Assembly: GCF_013377785.1 (NCBI RefSeq)
Contig: NZ_JABXWT010000016.1
Span: 1-64,000, forward strand
Length of the DNA: 64,000 nt
Reading direction: 5' to 3'
Source of the DNA: Ruegeria haliotis
Lineage (GTDB): Bacteria > Pseudomonadota > Alphaproteobacteria > Rhodobacterales > Rhodobacteraceae
Below, in pieces: positions 8,543 through 15,533 of the stretch. The notes under the pieces were generated by a model. That model saw only the letters and a list, made by a program, of their open reading frames with translations. It was not told where the DNA came from and did not search any database. The translations under genes and the position numbers were made by a program. How positions within the stretch are numbered: the stretch's first letter is position 1; every line of letters starts with the position of its first letter.

Positions 8543-9402
8543 AATTAGGCGTCATCTGCGACGGCATCAGCCGAGATCTCTCTTATTCTGTCGATGTTAT
8601 GGACGAATTCGGCCTCGAATATGCGGAACTGCAATTTGTTGGTGATACTGAAGTGGGCGACCACTCGGCGCAGGAAATCAAGGAAATCGACACGCTCTTG
8701 CGCGCTCGTGGTAAACCCGTGTCCTGCCTGTCTCGTCATATTTTTGCTGGCACGACCGGAGCAAACAAGCCGGGAGACGAGCTTCATACCAAACACATGG
8801 ATGCGCTGAAACGCGTTATCGATATGGCGCATGTGGTCGGGTCACCCTTAGTTCGGATTATGAGCCCCAAGAAAGAACAAATCCTGTGGGGCCTGAACGG
8901 GGCCGAAAAGTGGAACGTGGCACATGGTGCCTGGGATGCGATGTTACCGCTGATCGCGCCTGCAGTCGAGGTGATCAAAGACGCCGGCCTTACGCTGGTA
9001 GTTGAAACCGGCAACGGCACCATGGTCAACTCGAACTACACTGGTCGCAAGCTGATCGACGATCTGGATGCCAAAGGCGCGCTAAAGGTGTTGTGGGATC
9101 CGGCCAACAACTGCTGGTGCCACGAACAGGCTTTCCCCGATGGCTATGAAGAGGTGAAAGACGGCTACCTTGGCCATATCCACATAAAGGACGTACAGGT
9201 CGACACCCCACGTGCCACGCTGGAAGTGCGGCGCATGGGCGAGGGTCAATTGGCTGACCAGTTCCAACCCATGGCCAATGCGTTGCGGGCCGATGGCTAT
9301 GACGGTGTCATCAGCTTTGAAAGCGTCTACCACCCTGGCAACGGCAATTTCGAAGAAGGTTTCCGTCTCTGCATTGAACGTTTTCAAGAAAACTTCGGGT
9401 AA
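8539..9402 (+). CDS. Sugar-phosphate isomerase/epimerase-like TIM-barrel protein
   Basis: A 287-residue xylose-isomerase-like TIM barrel. Metal-binding residues typical of the family are present in order: Glu in VVETGNG, Asp in LWDPANN, His in HIHIKD and a C-terminal Glu in ISFES. Relatives include hydroxypyruvate isomerase, tagatose epimerase and 2-oxo-tetronate isomerase. ATG at 8539 overlaps the dehydrogenase stop by four bases. It probably acts on the keto product of the dehydrogenase. A strong terminator follows. Confidence 0.82.
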   Translation: MKLGVICDGISRDLSYSVDVMDEFGLEYAELQFVGDTEVGDHSAQEIKEIDTLLRARGKPVSCLSRHIFAGTTGANKPGDELHTKHMDALKRVIDMAHVVGSPLVRIMSPKKEQILWGLNGAEKWNVAHGAWDAMLPLIAPAVEVIKDAGLTLVVETGNGTMVNSNYTGRKLIDDLDAKGALKVLWDPANNCWCHEQAFPDGYEEVKDGYLGHIHIKDVQVDTPRATLEVRRMGEGQLADQFQPMANALRADGYDGVISFESVYHPGNGNFEEGFRLCIERFQENFG

Positions 9403-9424
9403 ATTTTCTCCCTTTTGCCCGAAA

Positions 9425-9475
9425 GGGTCGCCCGGCTTGATTTCAACGATCCGGGTGGCCCATTTTGCATTTTTT
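9425..9475 (+). terminator. Rho-independent terminator of the TRAP/dehydrogenase/isomerase operon
   Basis: GGGTCGCCCGG (9425-9435) pairs over 11 bp (two G-T pairs) with CCGGGTGGCCC (9451-9461), followed by CATTTTGCATTTTTT. It lies 23 bp after the isomerase stop. Confidence 0.8.
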
Positions 9476-10138
9476 GCACGACGCAAAAACGTCGACACAT
9501 GCATCCAGAGTATACCGGATATCTCAATTCGTAAGAGGCACACAGCAGCCGCCATCTATATATACCTCTCGCAATAGAGGTGGGCAGTAATGATCCCATG
9601 AGCGAGACAAGATAATGACCCAATTCAAAACTGAGACTCCTTCGGCCGTGCAAATAAACATTGTTCTGCGCGAGGCACAAAAGCATCGCAATGAGGCCCT
9701 TCGGCGGTTTACAGCAAGTGTTTTTTATAAATTTAGGCTGTATTTGCACCGCACAGTACGCGCCTGATACAGTTGGCTCTTTGAGATATAAGATATTGAA
9801 CTGGCAGCGGTTTTAACATCCTGCATAAATCAAGTGCTCCTACAGTGAATTAGCTGATTGCGACCCACTATTGGCGCTGGAGATATGCGGGGGCCATTCA
9901 GGGACGAGGCGGCGAAGATGGAGATCATGAGATAGGTCACGGCCGTTGATACGAACGGCGGCTCTGTCTGAGCTGTGTGGTCATCTTGTTCTTCAAAGAG
10001 CTGCGCGATTAATGAACGACTGCTTCGGGGAGGTTGCGTCGCATCTGAGGTTCGGTGAGAGCCCACTTTGACAGACGCTGCGATCTGCATAAATGTCGGC
10101 TCTGGACGCACGGACAGTTTTGATGTGATCCTACACAT
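9476..10138. other. Intergenic stretch with no recognisable gene
   Basis: About 660 bp with lower GC than the neighbours and only short, uncoordinated open frames on both strands. No domain-like sequence was recognised. A small hairpin CCTCT/AGAGG occurs near 9566-9581. It separates the TRAP catabolic operon from the GFA/AhpD-like pair and is probably a junction between independently acquired segments. Confidence 0.5.
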
Positions 10139-10600
10139 ATGAAAAACGAAGCGAATTTGATAACCGGCGGGTGCCAGTGTGGTGCCGTGCGATACAGAGT
10201 TGCGTCTCTCGGACGATCGTCCGTTTGCCATTGCCGCATGTGTCAGCGCGCTTTCGGCGCATTTTACGCACCGCTTGTCATAGCAAACCGCTTGGAGTGG
10301 ACGTCCGGCACGCGTCGCCTGTTTGCAAGCTCGAACGTCAGTCAGCGTGGTTTCTGCGGCGACTGCGGGACACCGCTGAGCCTAGAAAACTTCGATGATG
10401 ATTTGCTTGAGATTGCAACTGGCACGCTCGATAATCCCGAAATTGCCCCACCAACGCTTCAAATCAACTATCGCTATCGATGTAGTTTTGCTGATGGCAT
10501 TGGCAAACTGCCCGAACCGGAAACTAATATGGTTGCCGATAACGATGCGTGGAATGCAAAGGTTGTTTCGCTCCAAAGCCAAGGAGAAGACGATGATTGA
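10139..10600 (+). CDS. GFA-family protein (glutathione-dependent formaldehyde-activating enzyme-like)
   Basis: A 153-residue protein with the zinc-binding cysteine pattern of the GFA/CENP-V fold: GGCQCGAVRY near residue 11, CHCRMCQR near 31 and GFCGDCGTPL near 73. The family includes glutathione:formaldehyde adduct-forming enzymes, but many members have unknown substrates, so a formaldehyde role is not proven. It overlaps the next gene by eight bases, implying co-translation. Confidence 0.85.
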   Translation: MKNEANLITGGCQCGAVRYRVASLGRSSVCHCRMCQRAFGAFYAPLVIANRLEWTSGTRRLFASSNVSQRGFCGDCGTPLSLENFDDDLLEIATGTLDNPEIAPPTLQINYRYRCSFADGIGKLPEPETNMVADNDAWNAKVVSLQSQGEDDD

Positions 10601-11036
10601 GCGCATCGACTATGTTGCTATCAACGGCCCAGCCATTGCGAGCATGGCAAAGTCAAAAAACAGCATGCCGTCTATCGACAGGAAGCTCAGGGCAATTATC
10701 GAGCTTCGAATATCGCAAGTGAATGGCTGCGCATATTGCGTTGACCTTCATACTATTGAGGCGCGGCAGGCCGGTGAAACCTTGCAGCGGCTAGACTGTC
10801 TAACGGTTTGGAAGGAAGTGCCGTTTTTTAACAAGGCAGAAAAGGCGGCATTCGCATGGGCAGAAGCTGTTACAACGGTTGCTGCGAACGGTGCTCCAGA
10901 ACCTCTCTACACTGCCCTGTTTGATCATTTCTCGGAAGAACAGATTGTCGATTTGACTTTAATTATCGCCCAGATGAACGCTTGGAACCGACTGGCCATT
11001 AGCTTTGGTCACCTTCCTGATGTGAGAGCTGAATAG
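10593..11036 (+). CDS. Carboxymuconolactone decarboxylase/AhpD-like protein
   Basis: About 147 residues, helical, with the AhpD-type redox motif GCAYCVDLHT (Cys-x2-Cys followed by His) around residues 46-55. Such proteins act as alkylhydroperoxidase-like or thiol-disulfide proteins. ATG at 10593 overlaps the GFA stop codon; the upstream extension in the same frame lies within the GFA gene and is rejected. The pair probably forms a small detoxification operon. Confidence 0.85.
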   Translation: MIERIDYVAINGPAIASMAKSKNSMPSIDRKLRAIIELRISQVNGCAYCVDLHTIEARQAGETLQRLDCLTVWKEVPFFNKAEKAAFAWAEAVTTVAANGAPEPLYTALFDHFSEEQIVDLTLIIAQMNAWNRLAISFGHLPDVRAE

Positions 11037-11132
11037 CTCCGATGTTCAGTCAAAGCCGACTTTCGTGAAAGAAACGTGAATGGCAAGTTTGTCCCACAGA
11101 GTAAGAGTTCACCGGTCGCTCAATAACGCACG

Positions 11133-11205
11133 CGCAGCGAATGTCTCCTATGGCGGGCCGCGCCACAGCACTGAAGAAGGTGAGTGAAGGTCCGGAATGG
11201 GCCGG
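11133..11205. repeat. Dispersed intergenic repeat, copy 2 (CGCAGCGAANGTC type)
   Basis: CGCAGCGAATGTC at 11133-11145, then TCCTATGGCGGGCCGCGCC and a GGAATGGGCC block near 11200. It follows the same plan as copy 1 at 1637. The rest of the interval from 11037 to 11320 shows no gene. Confidence 0.55.
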
Positions 11206-11320
11206 CAGAATTCCAGGTTCCGAGCCGAGCAGGAAGGTTTCCACACAGCCTCGGCTCATTGCCGTCCTTCTCTGCGGATCTCATCGATTGGTGAAGAGCC
11301 CGAAATAACCATGACTAACA

Positions 11321-12064
11321 CTACAACTGGACGTGGATGTGGTCATCATGACGTGCGGCACGGCAGCCTTGAAATCTGATCTTTGGGCTCTTTGCCTCAT
11401 ACCTTACTTTCAGGTGTGGCTCGATAAAGACTTTGCCGACCCGATCATCCGCGCCAAGCCATTCTAACGCTGATTTCATCCGTGATGCTTCTGGACGATA
11501 GTCAGGCCAAAAACCCTGCAACCAAGCCATGTCCCATCGCAATGTAGATGTACTTTCAGCGCAGTCGGTTGGCCCTTGTTCGAATGCAAAATATCCAACC
11601 GGCGACTTAGCTACTCCGGGCATGTATCCATCAGTTCCCTCATAATAAAAGGCAAGATCGACCTTGCGTCCATCGTCATGCGAAAGATGCGGAAGCAATG
11701 GAAATCCGGTAAAATAAGGAAAGTTGGCATCCAAAACGCGAGTTTCGGTGTCGGGGTAGTCGCTCTCCATTGTGGCGGCAAAATCGGTTAGAACACCGTA
11801 AAGCTCAGGAACAACATATTGCCTGTTTAGAGCGCAGTACATTTTCGACTGCATTTTCAACACTTCCCCTGAAATGCATGGAATTGGTTCGCGTCCTAGC
11901 ATTGGCGCCACCCAGAGTGCCGTGACAGACAAGGCCGTGTAAGTGGCTGCAAATACGAGTGCTCTACGTTTGAAGAACAACGCGATCAACCAAGCTATGC
12001 CTCCGACCTGCGAAATGATAGTCAGCAAAATGAAGACAAAGGCATGAAAGGAAATTTTGATCAT
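11321..12064 (-). CDS. Membrane-anchored LAS-family (MepA/M15-like) metallopeptidase, putative
   Basis: A 247-residue protein with two N-terminal hydrophobic helices (about residues 8-30 and 36-55) and a soluble C-terminal domain. HDDGRKVD at 129-136 gives His-x6-Asp, and HDDHIHV at 239-245 gives a His-x-His near the C-terminus. This His/Asp/His spacing is the zinc site of LAS peptidases (MepA, VanX, DD-carboxypeptidases) that cut peptidoglycan peptides. Overall similarity elsewhere was not recognised, so the enzyme class is inferred from motifs. It stands alone on the minus strand, flanked by intergenic repeats. Confidence 0.6.
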   Translation of the reverse strand: MIKISFHAFVFILLTIISQVGGIAWLIALFFKRRALVFAATYTALSVTALWVAPMLGREPIPCISGEVLKMQSKMYCALNRQYVVPELYGVLTDFAATMESDYPDTETRVLDANFPYFTGFPLLPHLSHDDGRKVDLAFYYEGTDGYMPGVAKSPVGYFAFEQGPTDCAESTSTLRWDMAWLQGFWPDYRPEASRMKSALEWLGADDRVGKVFIEPHLKVRYEAKSPKIRFQGCRAARHDDHIHVQL

Positions 12065-12101
12065 GATCGCAATTTGCGGTAGAAATTCGGGATTGAACAG
12101 A

Positions 12102-12217
12102 CGCTAAGCGAAGGTCATTCTGTCCCGCTAGACCGACCTTGATGCCGTCTGAACCGACTTGATGACCTACTGAAACCGTCAGATGACCGGTTCGAGCCCA
12201 GAAGTGTTTGATGCCGC
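12102..12217. repeat. Long intergenic repeat, copy A (paired with 24335-24440)
   Basis: Starts CGCTAAGCGAAGGTC and contains ATGACCTACTGAAACCGTCA followed by GATGACC, identical to 24395-24421. Overall the two copies agree along roughly 100 bp in the same orientation. Internally it is built from about three imperfect 21-bp units of the form GAACCGACTTGATGACCTACT (12131-12188). Weaker similarity continues to about 12250. Confidence 0.75.
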
Positions 12218-12270
12218 ATTGAGGCCAAACGACTGTTTAGCGCCTTTCCAACGTTGTGAGCTATGCTTGT

Positions 12271-12842
12271 TCAGGCTTCCGAGAACGGTTCCAATTGGCG
12301 CAGAAAATCCGAAAACAAGGTCACTCGATAGGCGAGATGTTTCCGTGACGGATAAAGTGCGAAGAATTCCAGGTCTGGAAACTCGACTACGCCATCCAGG
12401 CGTATAAGTTGATTGGCACACGCATGGTCTCTCACAAACAGATCCGAAATCGCAGCTATGCCAGCTCCCTCCGCAACAGCTTGGACAAGGCTGAGAGTGT
12501 TCGGAATTATCAATGACCAAGGCTTGCGAAATCTCACGATCTTTCCGCTTTCAATTATGGTCCAATAGTCTCCATATCGAGTTGTCCCGACATGAACACA
12601 ATCGTGGTGTTCCAAATCCGCAAGTTCGACGGGTTGGCCCTTTTGCTTCAGATATTCGTTGGAGGCGTATAAACAAAGCTTCGCATGACCAATTTTTCGC
12701 GCGATCATTGCCGAATCTTGCAGATCATATGTCAGACGGAACGCCAGATCGATCCGTTCTTCAATCAAATCGACGGGTTGGTTGGTGAGGTGCAATTCAA
12801 AGTGAACATCCGGGTAAGAGCATCGAAACTCGTTTATCGCCC
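12271..12842 (-). pseudogene. LysR-type regulator, N-terminus removed by IS6 insertion
   Basis: The frame encodes only the effector-binding half of a LysR-type regulator (FELHLTNQPVDLIEERIDLAF, LADLEHHDCVHVGTT, VAEGAGIAAISDLFV). The DNA-binding helix-turn-helix and linker, about 100 residues, are missing, and the break coincides with the IS terminal inverted repeat beginning at 12843. Thirteen extra codons up to 12885 come from the IS end. Without a DNA-binding domain it should be inactive as a regulator. Confidence 0.88.
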
Positions 12843-13662
12843 GGTTCTGTCGCAAACTTTCTAGACGGCAGAGCATCAGTGGCATTGGTGAGCCGGTTAT
12901 CCCGCTAGTTGGGAGAACTGCTGAAACGGGCGGAGTCCGGGCGTGAATTGGCCTTTGCGGATCATGTTACCCAATTCTATGCCTGCCAGGACAGATGCGG
13001 CTGAAGCGAAGGATTTGAAGCCGAGCATGGGCCTGGTCCGTCGTTTGATGAATCGATGGTCTTGTTCAATGATGTTATTGAGGTACTTCCGCCTAACCAC
13101 CTCAATCGGTATTGGGCAATCAAGGCCTTTCAGCATCTTGTTTATGGCCTTGATGCCGGCCGTGGTAGCGCCGCTTTTGTCGATGACGATCTTGCGTGGC
13201 AATCCGTTTACCTCGAGAGCGCGAGCGAAAAACTTCGTCGCCGCTGCCTTGTTCCGGCGCTTGGGCAGCATGAAGTCAAGGGTTTTGCCGTTTTTGTCGA
13301 TGGCTCTATAGAGGTAAACCCATTCACCTTTAACTTTTACATACGTTTCATCCATGCGCCATGAACGGTTTGTGGGGCGTTTCCGATACCGTGCGGCATC
13401 AGCCACGAGACCGGCATATCGACTGACCCAACGGTTCAGCGTTGCATGATCAAGATCTACGCCACGTTCCGCCATGATTTCTTCCAGATCCCGGTCTGAA
13501 ACACCGTAACGCAGGTAGAAGAAAACCGCGTGCAAGATCACGTCTTTCGGAAAATGCGTGCCCTTAAATGAGATCGTCACGGCCAGCCCCCGCCATGTTC
13601 GAGTGCGCGCTACCAGAAATACAATCGACCTGACAGGTAAGGACGAAGTTTGCGACAGATCC
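12843..13662 (-). mobile_element. Complete IS6-family insertion sequence
   Basis: An 820-bp element bounded by inverted repeats GGTTCTGTCGCAAACTT (12843-12859) and its near-perfect complement at 13645-13662 (GAAGTTTGCGACAGATCC), with one transposase gene on the minus strand. Flanking octamers (TATCGCCC and GATAGCTC) differ, so there is no target duplication, as expected when IS6 elements have undergone cointegrate formation or adjacent deletion. Confidence 0.9.
12897..13580 (-). CDS. IS6-family (IS26-like) transposase
   Basis: A 227-residue, full-length DDE transposase. The catalytic triad is visible: Asp77 in WRMDETYVKV, Asp134 in IVIDKSGATT and Glu172 in NIIEQDHRFIKRR, after an N-terminal helix-turn-helix (SDRDLEEIMAERGV). 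It probably remains active. It accounts for the truncation of the neighbouring LysR gene and, with the end at position 1, for the layout of the preceding 13 kb. Confidence 0.95.
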   Translation of the reverse strand: MTISFKGTHFPKDVILHAVFFYLRYGVSDRDLEEIMAERGVDLDHATLNRWVSRYAGLVADAARYRKRPTNRSWRMDETYVKVKGEWVYLYRAIDKNGKTLDFMLPKRRNKAAATKFFARALEVNGLPRKIVIDKSGATTAGIKAINKMLKGLDCPIPIEVVRRKYLNNIIEQDHRFIKRRTRPMLGFKSFASAASVLAGIELGNMIRKGQFTPGLRPFQQFSQLAG

Positions 13663-13720
13663 GATAGCTCATTACCAGCGGGCTAGGCCGCCAGCTCTGC
13701 AAATTGTCTAAACGGGCAGA
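13663..13720 (-). mobile_element. Remnant of a second IS6-family transposase (C-terminus only)
   Basis: On the minus strand the codons ending at the TAG at 13683-13685 read GVCPFRQFAELAA, aligning without gaps to GLRPFQQFSQLAG at the end of the intact transposase (12897). Only the last dozen codons and about 20 bp of 3' flank survive, cut by the intact IS at 13662 on one side and fused to aminotransferase sequence on the other. The different sequence marks an older, distinct IS6 element. Confidence 0.7.
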
Positions 13721-14539
13721 CTCCTCCAATCACTTTGCCCAATTTGCAAAGATCGGGTGTGACATCATAGAGTTCCCGCCCCGCCCAATGCCAACCTGAA
13801 TCCTGTAGCAACCTCATTAAAGATCAAGACAACCCCATGACGGGTCGTTTCCTCGCGCAGTGCTTCAACAAAGCCTGGGACAGGCGGGATTAGTCGCTGC
13901 AGGGGCTCAACAATAACGCCTGCCAATTGGTCGACATGTTCTGCAATGGTTTGCCGGGCAAAGGTGATGCCATTGAAGGGTGCCACGATTACCCCATCGC
14001 GTGTGCTCTGCGGGATGCCTGCTGAATCTGGCACGGGCATCGGAAAGTTGGCGAGACTCTGGGGAGCCATACTCATCAATGCCTCGCCAGACATGCCGTG
14101 ATATCCACCCTCAAACTTCAGAATCAGATCGCGACCCGTATGCGCACGCCAGACGTAAGGCGTACATGTCAGCCTCTGATCCGATTGAAATATAGCGCAA
14201 TTGATCTTCGCAAGGCACCACATCACAGATAACCTCGGCCAGTTCGATGCCCACGGCGTTTGACGTGAAAAATGTCGCGCCGTCAGCAAGTTGGGCCTGC
14301 ACAGCCTCCATGCCTTCTGGATGGTTGTGCCCAACCAACATCGGACCTGATCCGATCAGGAAATCGGTATACTCATTTCCGTCCTCATCCCAAACACGTG
14401 ATCCACGTCCCTTTCTGAGAATAACTTTTGGATCATAGTTCCCATACCCACCGGCGGGCAGCACCTTTTGTGCCCTTTCGCGCCATTCTTGCTGACTTGA
14501 CTGTGTCATAAGGTTCGCCTGCAGTGCGTCTTTGGTCAA
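13721..14539 (-). pseudogene. Class-III aminotransferase (glutamate-1-semialdehyde aminomutase-like), frameshifted and truncated
   Basis: The first frame (14539 to about 14150) covers the N-terminus through VGHNHPEGMEAVQAQLA and ISIGSEADMYALRLA. The sequence then continues in another frame from about 14150 as AHTGRDLILKFEGGYHGMSG to FNEVATGFRLALGGAG near 13770, and in a third frame as ELYDVTPDLCKLGKVI. Two frameshifts are therefore needed. The segment with the PLP lysine is reached (DLCKLGK), but the remaining third of the enzyme is gone, replaced by the IS6 remnant. It is divergent from the LysR gene at 14610. Confidence 0.85.
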
Positions 14540-14585
14540 AGTTCCGGCTTGACCTTAGATGAAAGAAAAGAAGAAAATAAGGTGA

Positions 14586-14602
14586 TTTGGTGAATTTCTC
14601 TC
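14586..14602. promoter_or_regulatory. TTGGTGAATT motif, candidate LysR-type binding site 1
   Basis: TTTGGTGAATTTCTCTC lies 8 bp before the LysR start codon, in the region shared with the divergent aminotransferase pseudogene. The inverted form of the same motif (ATTGGTGAATTCTCCTC) occurs at 20678-20694 upstream of the mttB-like operon. Autoregulation plus control of the operon by the LysR protein is the natural inference. Confidence 0.45.
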
Positions 14603-14609
14603 AGGTTAA

Positions 14610-15533
14610 ATGATGTCAGAAGGTCCCTTTCTTGATTTACGTCACCTCAAGATGATCCGTGCGATTGCGGAACACGGACGCGTCAGCGATGCAGCGGAAG
14701 CCTTAGGGGTCACACCGTCCGCACTTTCGCATCGTATCAAAGAGGCCGAACGGCGGCTTGATCTGGTGCTGTTTACGCGCATACACAAGCGATTGCGCAT
14801 GACGCCGGCGGCAGAATATCTGGCCGATGTGGCGGATCGGGTTTTGTCCGAAATGGACCGTGCGGAACGCGATGTGCGGCGGATGGACCGCGGTGTTGAA
14901 CACGTCGTGCGCATCGCTGTTGAAGCTTACAGTTCGTATCACTGGCTGCCCGGGTTTATCAAGTATCTGCAAACCCACCTGCCCGGTGTCGAACTTCAGG
15001 TTATGGCAAGTGTCACCCGCGAACCGGTTCGCGCACTGACCAACCGACACGCCGACATAGTGGTGACATCAGGCGGCGCAACCCCGATCGGAACGCATCG
15101 GATTCCACTGTTCCGGGATGAGTTGTTGTTCATCTTTCCGCCCCATCATCATCTTGCAGGAAAGGCCTATGTTGAGGGGCACGACATCGAAGGTGAGGAC
15201 TTTATCACCTACACGCTAACGCCAGAACCTGACCGCGAGTTTGCTCGCCTCTTTCGCCCGTCAGGCAGGTACCCGCGCTGGACGGCGATGGTGGAGATGC
15301 CCGAAGCCATCGTCGAGCTGGTCGCTGCTGGTCAGGGCAGCAGTGTCCTGGCAGGCTGGGCTGTGCGCCCAGCAATCAATGCGGGGCGCATCATTGGGGC
15401 GCGAGTCGGCAAAGACGGCATAGAGGTGCCCTGGGGCGCACTAATGCGCTCAGAAGACAAGGACACAGGACCCATTCTGGACGTGGCCGAAGCCCTTGCC
15501 CAATGGTCATCGATCAATGGTGATTTTGGCTAG
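14610..15533 (+). CDS. LysR-family transcriptional regulator (MetR-like)
   Basis: A 307-residue regulator with an N-terminal winged helix-turn-helix (RHLKMIRAIAEHGRVSDAAE, then LGVTPSALSHRIKEAE) and a C-terminal substrate-binding domain; HWLPGFIKYLQTHLPGVELQ resembles the MetR subgroup. It is convergent with the FAD/GcvT gene, with overlapping stop codons (15530-15533), and lies beside the demethylation operon. Shared motifs at 14586 and 20678 suggest it regulates that operon. Confidence 0.9.
   Translation: MMSEGPFLDLRHLKMIRAIAEHGRVSDAAEALGVTPSALSHRIKEAERRLDLVLFTRIHKRLRMTPAAEYLADVADRVLSEMDRAERDVRRMDRGVEHVVRIAVEAYSSYHWLPGFIKYLQTHLPGVELQVMASVTREPVRALTNRHADIVVTSGGATPIGTHRIPLFRDELLFIFPPHHHLAGKAYVEGHDIEGEDFITYTLTPEPDREFARLFRPSGRYPRWTAMVEMPEAIVELVAAGQGSSVLAGWAVRPAINAGRIIGARVGKDGIEVPWGALMRSEDKDTGPILDVAEALAQWSSINGDFG

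Noticed and set aside
9830..10231. 133-codon minus-strand frame overlapping the GFA gene
   Set aside because: No domain-like features, overlaps the well-supported GFA gene.
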